Part shown: one piece after another, positions 17,612 through 25,334 of the stretch
Position numbering within the stretch: position 1 is the first letter of the stretch
How the letters are laid out: each line of letters starts with the position of its first letter
Source: an uncultured bacterium
GTDB taxonomy: Bacteria; Cyanobacteriota; Vampirovibrionia; Gastranaerophilales; Gastranaerophilaceae
Direction: 5' to 3'
Assembly: GCA_900547155.1 (NCBI GenBank)
Contig: URFH01000009.1
Span: 1 to 64,000, forward strand
Length of the DNA stretch: 64,000 nucleotides
Program-made: the position numbers and the translations under genes
Notes under the pieces: generated by a model
The model's database searches: none
Told to the model about the DNA's origin: nothing
What the model saw: only the letters and a program-made list of their open reading frames with translations

Positions 17612-18238
17612 GCGGTTTTGGGCTTGTATACAACTCTACACTAAATTTTCAATCACTCCCCATCTTGAAAGCCTAAAACTTACATTTTTGCACAATCTTG
17701 CGGTGGGAACCGTTGAACTTTTCCCACCCTACAACTCAACAACATTAAAATCGCTCCCCATCCGGCCACATTGTCACTCTGAACTCATTTCCGGGTCGCA
17801 AGGGCGGGGGAAATTAGCTCAAAATCTAAAGAATAGCTTTCACACTGGTGAGATGCTGAAACAAGTTCAGCATGACGGCTTGTTTGTTGTCACCCCAAAC
17901 TCGTTTGACCGCTTTTTCCAAAATCTTTGATTTTGTGAAAAATGTCTGGTTTCCCACAGGGTCGCAAGGGCGGTGCCTATCGACTTCAATCTGGCGATTC
18001 CGAATCAAGTTCGGAATGACAGCTTGTTTTTCGTCACCCTGAACTTGTTTCAGGGTCGCGAGGACGGGGGAAATTAGCTTAAATCTTAGAAAAAGGAGAT
18101 ACTGCCAGCTTTGTTCTTTTAACCCTTATTTTCTGCACAAATATTTATTAACCTTTCTTCCTAGCTTAAATGTCAACGCGCAAAGGCAATGTTTTTCTTT
18201 TGAAAACTGCCAAAATGGAAACATAAGGAAGTTGGAAA
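17612..18238. other. Repeat-filled intergenic region
   Basis: This 627-base stretch has no credible gene. It holds a GGTGGGAA/TTCCCACC hairpin near 17702-17729, two CGCTCCCCATC-type fragments (compare the units at 5.8-6.3 kb), a cluster of GTCA-type palindromes, and the leader of the next small gene with AAGGAAG at 18227. Confidence 0.7.
17773..18057. repeat. Cluster of five GTCA-type palindromes, one interrupted
   Basis: Copies lie at 17773-17797 (decayed), 17852-17876 (ATGCTGAA stem), about 17889-17962 (interrupted by some 50 bases of another hairpin), 17996-18020 (ATTCCGAA stem) and 18033-18057 (ACCCTGAA stem). Linking sequence such as GTCGCAAGGGCGG also recurs in other clusters. Confidence 0.8.
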
Positions 18239-18526
18239 ATGAAAAAGATAATTAACATCAAAAAAATCTCTTCATTATTAGCTGTCATCCTTCTCAATTC
18301 TATATTCACAATGGGAGTGTATGCGGCTTGTAATACGGAAGCCGGCGCTTGCAGGATTTCCGATTTGAGAAAAGCCGCGCAGACGGAGGCAATTGAAAAT
18401 AAATTTCTGCCTCCGTCCCAGAAGAGGGCAGATTTGTTTGAAGAACCTCAAACACCTGCCCAAAAACCTGAAAAAACCTCTCCTATCCGGCAGTTTATAG
18501 AATCATTGCTAAAACCATCAAAATAA
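18239..18526 (+). CDS. Small exported hypothetical protein
   Basis: This 95-residue protein has an N-terminal signal peptide (about residues 10-29, cleavage after VYA) and a short mature part with two cysteines (ACNTEAGAC), a basic helix and a Pro-rich tail ending KPSK. No family is recognised. An AAGGAAG ribosome site precedes the ATG. Its last 32 bases overlap the 3' end of the convergent gene at 18495. Confidence 0.6.
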   Translation: MKKIINIKKISSLLAVILLNSIFTMGVYAACNTEAGACRISDLRKAAQTEAIENKFLPPSQKRADLFEEPQTPAQKPEKTSPIRQFIESLLKPSK

Positions 18527-19433
18527 TCCCTCCTATCTGGATGCCGGTGTTCAAATGCTGCATTAATCGATTATTGTCATAATATCTGGCAGTTTTCTTT
18601 GCGGTAGTCGTAGCAAGCAGCCTTTGGATTCTGGCATCTTCGCTGCCGGAGAATGTTTTTTGAAATACCGAATTTTCAAGCCGCGCAAGCCTGTTTTCAA
18701 CAGGTTCATTTGCAAATTTTCTGCCCAGAACCTCGCTTTCAAGCATGTCAAGGTCGTAATTTGTGCCGGAAGCGTCAGTTCTAAACCTTGAAGCAGGCCC
18801 TGCTACCCTGTTTCTGGTATTTTGGGGCGTGTAATAATTATATTGGCTTTCTTCAGAAAAACTGTTCAAACCCGCTGCTCCGCCGGAGATTCCGGGGTCA
18901 TATTCCTCCAGCACAATCGAGGAATCATCCCTAATCCGCGCATTCGCCAGCACAGAAGCGCGAAGACTATCCACACGCTCGCTCAACGGCGCAGAACTCT
19001 CTTTTTTGTAAACCTGTTTTTCCAGCCTTGAAAGCCGCTTGTAAATATCCTCGCCGGAATAGTCTTTTTTAAAGACTTCCTGCTCAATTTTATCCACAAC
19101 AGGATATTTTACGTCCGCATCCGCCTTTTCTGTATTCAATTCGTCATAAGCAGCTTCTTCTTCAACAGCCTCAGACGGGGCAGGCGCTGCGGTAGCGTAC
19201 TGGGGCATATCCTGACGCAGCCTGCGGATACGATTCTGGATAGTGTCTTTAGACGCGGAGCCGTAAACTGCTTTTTCCAGCCGTTCAAGGCGCTGTGCCG
19301 TTGTTTCGCCGTTATAATCGTAACCAAAATAGTTTTTTTCGAGTTTTTGAATCTGAGCGGAAATATTCTCCGCACAAAATCCGCCCGAACTAATAAATAG
19401 TATGCAAAATAGCGTAAAAACAGCTTTTTTCAT
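18495..19433 (-). CDS. Exported repeat protein with C-terminal membrane helix
   Basis: This 312-residue protein has a signal peptide (ending GFCA) and a C-terminal hydrophobic helix (IQIGGIILMVLAMIL). Three copies of a roughly 30-residue motif are visible, with the pattern LE..vfg..y.gE...RL.RLE..vy, at about residues 30-60, 112-145 and 228-262. The intervening parts are acidic and Asn/Tyr-rich. The motif recalls repeats found in hypothetical proteins of the cyanobacterial lineage; no function is known to me. It overlaps its convergent neighbour by 32 bases. Confidence 0.75.
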   Translation of the reverse strand: MKKAVFTLFCILFISSGGFCAENISAQIQKLEKNYFGYDYNGETTAQRLERLEKAVYGSASKDTIQNRIRRLRQDMPQYATAAPAPSEAVEEEAAYDELNTEKADADVKYPVVDKIEQEVFKKDYSGEDIYKRLSRLEKQVYKKESSAPLSERVDSLRASVLANARIRDDSSIVLEEYDPGISGGAAGLNSFSEESQYNYYTPQNTRNRVAGPASRFRTDASGTNYDLDMLESEVLGRKFANEPVENRLARLENSVFQKTFSGSEDARIQRLLATTTAKKTARYYDNNRLMQHLNTGIQIGGIILMVLAMIL

Positions 19434-19834
19434 AATCTCACCCGTTCCGTTTTACACTATCAAGTTAATCTGCTTTTGAAACGCACTCAATTCCACGGAA
19501 ATTTTAAACGCGCAAAAAAACATAGTCCTTTTTTATTAGCGGTAAGTACTATATTTAGCCTTATACCCGTTAGCAGCCGCTATTTCGGCCATACTCCCAA
19601 AGTATTATTTAAAAATTTTCCAATCTGAAAAATTTAACCAATTCAAAAAATAAGGAATTTATATAACTTTACGCCAAACAGAATAAAACTGTCTCCCTGA
19701 ACTTGTTTCAGGGTCGCAGGGGCGGGAAAATGTATTTAAATCTTAAAAAATTTCACGCTGGTGAGATGCTGAAACTAGTTCAGCATGACATTTTCGATTA
19801 ATTCTCGTGTAAACATTTGTGCTAAAATTTAGTC
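19434..19834. other. Intergenic region, 401 bases
   Basis: This is the gap between divergent genes, ending in ispG. It contains two GTCA-type palindromes in its right part. The left part has a possible short hairpin (GCAGCCG/CGGC near 19574-19588) but matches no riboswitch I can recognise on either strand. Confidence 0.5.
19691..19789. repeat. Pair of GTCA-type palindromes upstream of ispG
   Basis: A CCCTGAAC-stem copy at 19691-19715 and an ATGCTGAA-stem copy at 19765-19789 lie 45-140 bases before the ispG start, in the same arrangement as in the 14.5 and 17.8 kb clusters. Confidence 0.8.
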
Positions 19835-20902
19835 ATGGAAAATATTATTAAACGCAGAGAATCAAAACAGATTCAAATAGGAAACGTAAAAATCGGCGGA
19901 AACGCGCCCATCAGCGTTCAGTCGATGTGCAATACCGACACAAGAGATGTAGAAAAAACAGTTTCGCAAATAAAAACGCTCGAAGAAGCCGGCTGTGAAC
20001 TCATAAGGCTCGCAGTGCTTAACAAAGACGCCGCTGCGGCAATAAAAGAAATCAAAAAACGCGTAAATATTCCGATTATTGCGGATATTCACTTTGATTA
20101 CCGGCTGGCAATTCAATGTATTGAAAGCGGTGTTGACGCTTTGAGGCTCAATCCCGGAAACATCGGGCGCGAAGAAAATGTTAAAAAAGTGGTTGAACTT
20201 GCAAAAATCAACAAAACCCCTATCAGAATCGGCATAAACGGAGGTTCTTTAGAAAAGGAACTTCAGGCGCTTGATATGCCATTGCACGAAAAAATGGTAA
20301 AAAGCGCAATGCGGCACATAAAAATCCTTGAAGATAACGATTTTGACCTGATAAAAATATCGCTGAAATCCAGCAGCGTTCCCACAACAATCGCTGCCTA
20401 CCGCGAAATCTCAAAACTCGTTCCATATCCGCTTCATCTGGGCGTAACAGAAACAGGAACGCTCAAAGGCGGGCTTGTAAAATCCTCCGTGGGGCTCGGA
20501 ACGCTTCTCGCAGAAGGAATCGGCGACACTATCAGGGTTTCATTAACCGAAAACCCGATAGAAGAAGTTCATGCAGGATTTTCTATCCTAAAATCGCTTG
20601 AATTGCGCAAAAAAGGCATAAATTTCATTTCCTGCCCGACCTGCGGAAGATGTCAGATTGATTTAATCGGATTGGCAAAAAAAGTTGAAAATGCGCTTTC
20701 TTCTATTGACAAGGAATTAACCGTTGCGGTCATGGGCTGCCCGGTAAACGGCCCCGGAGAAGCCAAACACGCCGATTACGGCGTAGCCGGCGCAATAAAA
20801 GAAGGATATTTGTTCAAAAAAGGCGAAATCCTCAAAAGAGTACCCGAAAACGACATTCTTGACGAATTATTAGCATTAATTAAAGCGGATTCTTCAAATT
20901 AG
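19835..20902 (+). CDS. ispG: 4-hydroxy-3-methylbut-2-en-1-yl diphosphate synthase
   Basis: This 355-residue iron-sulfur enzyme makes HMBPP from MEcPP, the penultimate step of the MEP isoprenoid pathway. The TIM barrel begins with VQSMCNTDT, and the 4Fe-4S ligands are C267 and C270 (SCPTCGRC), C302 (MGCPVNGPGEA) and E309. The length matches the short bacterial form without the plant insert. No clear Shine-Dalgarno is seen before the ATG. Its product feeds the prenyl diphosphate synthase at 46261. Confidence 0.96.
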   Translation: MENIIKRRESKQIQIGNVKIGGNAPISVQSMCNTDTRDVEKTVSQIKTLEEAGCELIRLAVLNKDAAAAIKEIKKRVNIPIIADIHFDYRLAIQCIESGVDALRLNPGNIGREENVKKVVELAKINKTPIRIGINGGSLEKELQALDMPLHEKMVKSAMRHIKILEDNDFDLIKISLKSSSVPTTIAAYREISKLVPYPLHLGVTETGTLKGGLVKSSVGLGTLLAEGIGDTIRVSLTENPIEEVHAGFSILKSLELRKKGINFISCPTCGRCQIDLIGLAKKVENALSSIDKELTVAVMGCPVNGPGEAKHADYGVAGAIKEGYLFKKGEILKRVPENDILDELLALIKADSSN

Positions 20903-21005
20903 AGGTTTGTTTGGACAAATATACTTGAAATATAGGATTTGCTTAACCGGAGAAAATAATATATTATATAATAAGAATCCTAAAAGATTTGAAAGGTAAT
21001 TGTAT

Positions 21006-21368
21006 ATGAAAAAATTATTGGCATTATTGGGTTTAATCGTTTTGACTTCAGGATGTGTGTTTGCCGCAGACACCGAGCCTTATAACGACCCCGAAAATAC
21101 ATCGGTAACAACCAAAGATATGACTTCTGAAGCGTTTTTACGCAACTCAGGATATTCAACAGAAGCATACAGAATTTACGAAAAACAGGTAGGCAGAAAT
21201 ATCCTCACACCCGTACAGGTTGTTGAAAAAAGACCGAACAAATTTGTTCGTTGCGTGAAAAAAGTTGGCGGTCAGTTTATGGAAACATTTGACCCGACTA
21301 TTGACCAGAAACAATTTGTTAATGATCATGATATCGATTACAGCTGGAACACTGTTCAGGATTTGTAA
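21006..21368 (+). CDS. Small exported hypothetical protein
   Basis: This 120-residue protein has a signal peptide with either a signal peptidase I site (VFA-A) or a non-canonical lipobox (LTSGC). The mature part contains AFLRNSGYSTEAYRIYEKQ and a basic KRPNKFVRCVKKVGGQF segment. No family is recognised. I start at ATG 21006, nine bases after AAAGG, rather than a TTG two codons earlier. A strong terminator follows. Confidence 0.7.
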   Translation: MKKLLALLGLIVLTSGCVFAADTEPYNDPENTSVTTKDMTSEAFLRNSGYSTEAYRIYEKQVGRNILTPVQVVEKRPNKFVRCVKKVGGQFMETFDPTIDQKQFVNDHDIDYSWNTVQDL

Positions 21369-21389
21369 TCTGACATTTTTAAATTTTTC

Positions 21390-21422
21390 AAAAAGGCATG
21401 CCCGAAAGCATGCCTTTTTGTT
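21390..21422 (+). terminator. Rho-independent terminator
   Basis: The stem AAAAAGGCATGC pairs perfectly with GCATGCCTTTTT around the loop CCGAAA, 21 bases after the stop codon of the small exported protein. Confidence 0.92.
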
Positions 21423-21469
21423 TTAGGAAGCCATTTTGTAAAGTTTTGTTAAGAATATTGAAATCATGC

Positions 21470-21493
21470 AAAACCCATGTGCACATGGGTTTT
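21470..21493. promoter_or_regulatory. 24-bp perfect palindrome upstream of yggS
   Basis: AAAACCCATGTG followed by its exact complement lies 44 bases before the yggS -35 box. It could be an operator for a dimeric regulator or a second weak terminator for the upstream gene. Confidence 0.5.
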
Positions 21494-21536
21494 TGACATG
21501 TTAAAGAGTGCGGGATTTTGCTGATTTAACAATAAT

Positions 21537-21565
21537 TTGTCCAGAATTTGAAGATTTATTATAAT
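21537..21565 (+). promoter_or_regulatory. Promoter of yggS-sepF
   Basis: TTGTCC and a perfect TATAAT are spaced by exactly 17 bases, and TATAAT ends 43 bases before the yggS ATG. It is the best housekeeping-type promoter in the window. Confidence 0.7.
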
Positions 21566-21608
21566 TAAAAAAGTATTAAACACACTAAATTTCTTGGGAG
21601 AAAATTCA

Positions 21609-22265
21609 ATGAACACTGTAACAGCTAATCTGGCTGACCTGAGAAATGAAATCGCACCTTGTAAACCGGTAATAATCGCTGTAACGAAGTATTTCGGAGC
21701 AGAGAAGCTCGTTGAGGCTTATGAAGCGGGTTTGAGGAATTTTGCAGAAAATCGTGTGGCAGATGCGTTGGAAAAGTTCGGAAATTTGCCTGAAGAAATA
21801 AAACAAAATTCAACCTTTCACCTCATAGGCCACTTGCAAACCAACAAAGTGAAAAAAGCGGTGGGTCATTTTGACCTGATTCAGTCAGTTGACTCGCTGA
21901 AACTTGCGGAATTGGTTTCAAATGAAGCGCAAAAACAGGGCATTGTTCAAAAAGTATTACTTCAGGTTAATAATGCAAACGAAGAAAACAAATCAGGATT
22001 TGAAAAAGGGGTTCTGAAAGAGGTTTTCGGAGAAATTATCAGCCTCGGGGGGATAAAAGTTGAGGGCCTTATGAATATTGCGCCGATTACGGACGAGAAC
22101 ACTCTGGATTTTCTGTTTGAAGATATGAAAAACTTCAAAGAGGAACTCGAAAAAGATTTTTCTTACCCGATGAAAGAGCTTTCGATGGGGATGTCAGGCG
22201 ATTACAAAACCGCACTCAGGCACGGTGCAACAATGATACGGCTTGGAAGAAAATTATTCATGTAA
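21609..22265 (+). CDS. yggS: PLP-binding YggS family protein
   Basis: This 218-residue protein has the alanine-racemase-like barrel that binds pyridoxal phosphate and maintains B6 homeostasis. The PLP lysine is K27 in VTKY, and FAENRVADALEK, FHLIGHLQTNK and the C-terminal LSMGMSGDY with IRLGRKLF are family hallmarks. I start at ATG 21609, preceded by GGGAG. It is directly followed by sepF, an arrangement also known in Firmicutes and Cyanobacteria division clusters. Confidence 0.95.
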   Translation: MNTVTANLADLRNEIAPCKPVIIAVTKYFGAEKLVEAYEAGLRNFAENRVADALEKFGNLPEEIKQNSTFHLIGHLQTNKVKKAVGHFDLIQSVDSLKLAELVSNEAQKQGIVQKVLLQVNNANEENKSGFEKGVLKEVFGEIISLGGIKVEGLMNIAPITDENTLDFLFEDMKNFKEELEKDFSYPMKELSMGMSGDYKTALRHGATMIRLGRKLFM

Positions 22266-22283
22266 TATTGGGAGGAGATAACA

Positions 22284-22772
22284 TTGGCAGGCGTTTCAGA
22301 CAAAATTAAATCAATAGTAGGGTTTTTAACTTCAGGATTTGAAGGCAGAGAAGACATATTTGACGATATGGCTAACGAAATCGGCGACGAGTATCCGGTG
22401 AGCGACAATTTGGCACTTGAGCCGATGTACGCGTCAACTCCGGCAAAAACTCAGGCGCCTAACGTAGTAAGCCATCCCGGATTCAGAGGATACGAGGTTC
22501 TTGTTTGCGAACCCCGCTCTTATGACGAATCAGTTTCTATCGTAAAACATCTTAAAGAAAAGAAAACAATTATTTTGAACCTTCATCTGCTTGACAAAGA
22601 ACAGTCAATCAGAATCGTGGATTTCCTTTGCGGCGCAACTCATGCACTTGCAGGAAATCAGCAAAAAATCGGTGACACAGTATTCATCTTTACACCGAGC
22701 AACGTTTCATTGAACGCTGAATCACAAAAAAGCAAATTCATCAGAGATGCTTTGTGGAATCAGCCTCAATAA
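22284..22772 (+). CDS. sepF: Cell division protein SepF
   Basis: This 162-residue protein should tether and bundle FtsZ at the septum. The C-terminal SepF fold (about residues 68-150) contains YEVLVCEPRSYDES, the conserved ILNLHLLD and RIVDFLCGATHALAG segments. The N terminus MAGVSDKIKSIVGF is an amphipathic helix suited to membrane binding. The start is TTG at 22284, with GGAGGAG upstream. SepF together with an outer membrane points to the cyanobacterial lineage. Confidence 0.93.
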   Translation: MAGVSDKIKSIVGFLTSGFEGREDIFDDMANEIGDEYPVSDNLALEPMYASTPAKTQAPNVVSHPGFRGYEVLVCEPRSYDESVSIVKHLKEKKTIILNLHLLDKEQSIRIVDFLCGATHALAGNQQKIGDTVFIFTPSNVSLNAESQKSKFIRDALWNQPQ

Positions 22773-22808
22773 CCTAAAAAGAACATAGTTGGGGATAATT
22801 TAAAAATT

Positions 22809-22841
22809 ATAGCTGTCTTTTTACAGGGCAGCTTTTTTTTA
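22809..22841 (+). terminator. Rho-independent terminator after sepF
   Basis: AGCTGTC pairs with GGCAGCT (one wobble) and is followed by eight T residues, 37 bases after the sepF stop. Confidence 0.85.
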
Positions 22842-22853
22842 GAGAGGTTTATT

Positions 22854-23507
22854 ATGGAAAACGCAAATATAAAAGAACGCAACAGAAAGCTCGCCGCAAA
22901 AGTCATTTCAGAGCTGGAAAAAAGGCATTTTCAGGGCTATTTTTGCGAAGACAGAACAGGGGTGCTCGAAACAATCAAAAAACTTCTCCCGAAAGAGCAC
23001 GTAATCTCCTGGGGCGGCTCCACAACACTGCAAGAATGCGGAATTTTCAACTATCTGGAAGAAAACGGGTACAAAACCATCGACCGTGCGCTCGCAAAAG
23101 ACCGCGCAGAGCAGCTCGAAATCTCCCGTCAGGCGCTTTTGTGCGATACTTTTTTGATGAGCTCAAACGCAATAACCGAAGACGGGCAGCTTGTCAATAT
23201 TGACGGGCTGGGAAACAGGCTTGCGGCGCTTTTGTACGGGCCTAAAAGCGTAATTGTCATTGCAGGGATGAACAAGGTCGTAAAAACGCTCGACGACGCA
23301 ATCCAACGCGCCAGAACCGTTGCTGCGCCGGTAAATATGCAAAGAATTGCGCTGCTGATGGACAGAAAAACGCCCTGCGTTTCAACAGGAAGCTGCGCGG
23401 ACTGCAAATCGCCGGATTCAATATGCTCCCAGATTGTAATCACAAGGCTTTGCGCCCCTCAGGGCAGAATCAAGGTCATTTTAGTGAATGAAAGTTTAGG
23501 ATTTTAG
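22854..23507 (+). CDS. LUD domain protein (LutC/YkgG type)
   Basis: This 217-residue protein has the LUD (DUF162) fold seen in lactate-utilisation subunits and related proteins: SWGGSTTLQECG, DTFLMSSNAITEDGQLVNIDGLGNRLAALLYGPK and VIVIAGMNKVV are characteristic. The C terminus adds a cysteine group (PCVSTGSCADCKSPDSIC) that could hold an iron-sulfur cluster or zinc. The partner subunits LutA and LutB are absent here, so a stand-alone role is likely. An AGAGAGG ribosome site precedes the ATG. Confidence 0.85.
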   Translation: MENANIKERNRKLAAKVISELEKRHFQGYFCEDRTGVLETIKKLLPKEHVISWGGSTTLQECGIFNYLEENGYKTIDRALAKDRAEQLEISRQALLCDTFLMSSNAITEDGQLVNIDGLGNRLAALLYGPKSVIVIAGMNKVVKTLDDAIQRARTVAAPVNMQRIALLMDRKTPCVSTGSCADCKSPDSICSQIVITRLCAPQGRIKVILVNESLGF

Positions 23508-23567
23508 CAAAAGGCGCTTGTTAATCGGGTTTGAGGGCAGCAGAACAGGAAAATCAGGCTTAAAAGC

Positions 23568-24239
23568 CTACCTTATATCATAAAACTTGTGAACCTGCCC
23601 GATAAGCCTTGTATCAGGGTGTTTTAAGGTGAATTTTTCAAAAACTTCAAGAATTTTCTCCTTTTTCACCGCAATCTCTCTGCCTGCTGTCTTTGGCTGG
23701 AGAATTAACGGTATATCAAAGGTTTCGCCGAGTTTTGCGCACTCATTTATCTCAAAATCGGCAATTCTGTCATCAAAAACGATTTTGGCAAAAACCTCTT
23801 TGTTTGCGGATTTGACAATTTCGAGAAATTTTTTATGGCTGTTGAACAAATCACCGATTTTTGCACTCGAATCCAGCTTTATATCCATAGAAACAATATC
23901 AATAAGGTCAATAACCTCTGCCAGCGGGCCATAGAGGACACCGTTTGTTTCAAGATAAGTTTTTGAATCAACAAGCGGAAGAAATTCTTTCAAAAATTCG
24001 TAATGCAAAAGCGGCTCCCCGCCCGTAAGGCTGATGGAATGAATGGATTTTAAAGGAAATTCGCTGATTTTCTGCACGAGCGTTTCAGGAGTGTAAACAT
24101 CTCCGCCCGAAAACTCCGTATCGCAATAATCGCAAAGCAAATTGCACCCGCAAAACCGGACAAAAACCTGCCTGCAACCAATATAAAGCCCCTCGCCCTG
24201 TATTGAATCAAAAATCTCGTTTATTGCTGCTTCAGCCAT
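23568..24239 (-). CDS. queE: 7-carboxy-7-deazaguanine synthase
   Basis: This 223-residue radical-SAM enzyme converts carboxy-tetrahydropterin to 7-carboxy-7-deazaguanine for queuosine or other deazapurines. QGEG is at residues 14-17 and the cluster cysteines C32, C36 and C39 lie in GCNLLCDYCDTE; SLTGGEPLL and LETNG follow. Its start overlaps the dnaJ stop by eight bases. The other pathway genes (queC, queD) are not in the window. Confidence 0.9.
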   Translation of the reverse strand: MAEAAINEIFDSIQGEGLYIGCRQVFVRFCGCNLLCDYCDTEFSGGDVYTPETLVQKISEFPLKSIHSISLTGGEPLLHYEFLKEFLPLVDSKTYLETNGVLYGPLAEVIDLIDIVSMDIKLDSSAKIGDLFNSHKKFLEIVKSANKEVFAKIVFDDRIADFEINECAKLGETFDIPLILQPKTAGREIAVKKEKILEVFEKFTLKHPDTRLIGQVHKFYDIR

Positions 24240-25290
24240 TTTTTAAATTCTCCCTGATGTTGTGGTTTGAAAGCTTTTTGAGCTTTTCATATAGTTCTTT
24301 CTCTTCTTTTGAAATTTCCTTTGGCATTTCTATTCTGACTGTGACAATCTGGTCGCCCTTTTTGCCGCCCTGCTCCAATCCCTCGCCGGAAAGCCTGAAT
24401 TTTTGTCCGGAAGTAGTTCCTGCGGGTATTTTCATAGAAACATGAGATTTTAATGTAGGAACGTCAATATTCGCGCCTAAAGCAGCCTCATACGGGGTTA
24501 TAGGAATCTCGCAGGAGGTGTTCAGGCCGTCAATTTTCAAAAATGAAGGTTCTTCAATCTCAATTTTAAGGAACAAATCCCCGTTTTTGCCGCCGTTGCA
24601 GCCTTTATTGCCCTCATTTGCAATCCTGATTTTTGAACCGTTTTTAACACCGGCCGGAATTTTCACATTCAGCTTTTTATGGATTGAAAGCTCGCCTGTA
24701 CCTTTACACATCGGGCATTTTGCGCCGTTAATGAACTTTCTGCCCTCGCATTTCGGGCACATTTCAGTATGAAGAACATTGATTGTCCTGTGCGCGCCGT
24801 TTATTGCTTCGTCGATTTTTATTGAAACATTCAGGTTAATATCCCTGCCGTTAGCGGGTTTGCAGCTCTTTTTCTTTTCATGGCTGTCATCATCCGGGAA
24901 AAGTCCGTCGAGAATCGTGTTAAAAACGCTGGAAAACGACTGTTTATCTTCCCGCGGCGCGGTTTTGGGCTTTTCTTTTGTTGTTTTTTCCTCTTTTGCT
25001 GTGTTTGTGTAAGCCTGCCTTGCCTGAGCGCGTTTTGCCTGCGAGGCTTCGGCTCTTTTTCTTGCAAAACCCTTTATTTCATCGTATTGTTTGCGTTTGT
25101 TTTCGTCCAGCAGAAATTCGTAGGCTTCTGTGATTTCTTTGAACTCTTTTATGCTTTCCGGCGTGTTGTTGTTCACGTCAGGATGGCAGACGCGGGCTTT
25201 TTTTCTGTAAGCCGACTTGATTTTTATCACATCTGCTTCAAAAGTGATACCCAGAATTTCATATAAGTCTTTTTCTAAATATTCTTTCAC
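24232..25290 (-). CDS. DnaJ-type co-chaperone with half zinc finger
   Basis: This 352-residue protein has an N-terminal J domain (residues 8-72) with HPD at 36-38, a charged low-complexity linker (75-145), two C-terminal substrate-binding beta domains and, between them, a zinc-binding segment with only two CxxC motifs (C178/C181 and C192/C195). Canonical DnaJ has four. It should stimulate a DnaK-type ATPase. It sits in a bioF-dnaJ-queE operon and not next to dnaK. Confidence 0.88.
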   Translation of the reverse strand: MKEYLEKDLYEILGITFEADVIKIKSAYRKKARVCHPDVNNNTPESIKEFKEITEAYEFLLDENKRKQYDEIKGFARKRAEASQAKRAQARQAYTNTAKEEKTTKEKPKTAPREDKQSFSSVFNTILDGLFPDDDSHEKKKSCKPANGRDINLNVSIKIDEAINGAHRTINVLHTEMCPKCEGRKFINGAKCPMCKGTGELSIHKKLNVKIPAGVKNGSKIRIANEGNKGCNGGKNGDLFLKIEIEEPSFLKIDGLNTSCEIPITPYEAALGANIDVPTLKSHVSMKIPAGTTSGQKFRLSGEGLEQGGKKGDQIVTVRIEMPKEISKEEKELYEKLKKLSNHNIRENLKNG

Positions 25291-25334
25291 GCGGCGTTCC
25301 TTTTAACGCTATTTTAATGTTATTTTTTCAATTT

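Noticed and set aside
19540..19640. Riboswitch in the gap before ispG
   Set aside because: A short hairpin is visible but no known aptamer motif could be recognised on either strand.
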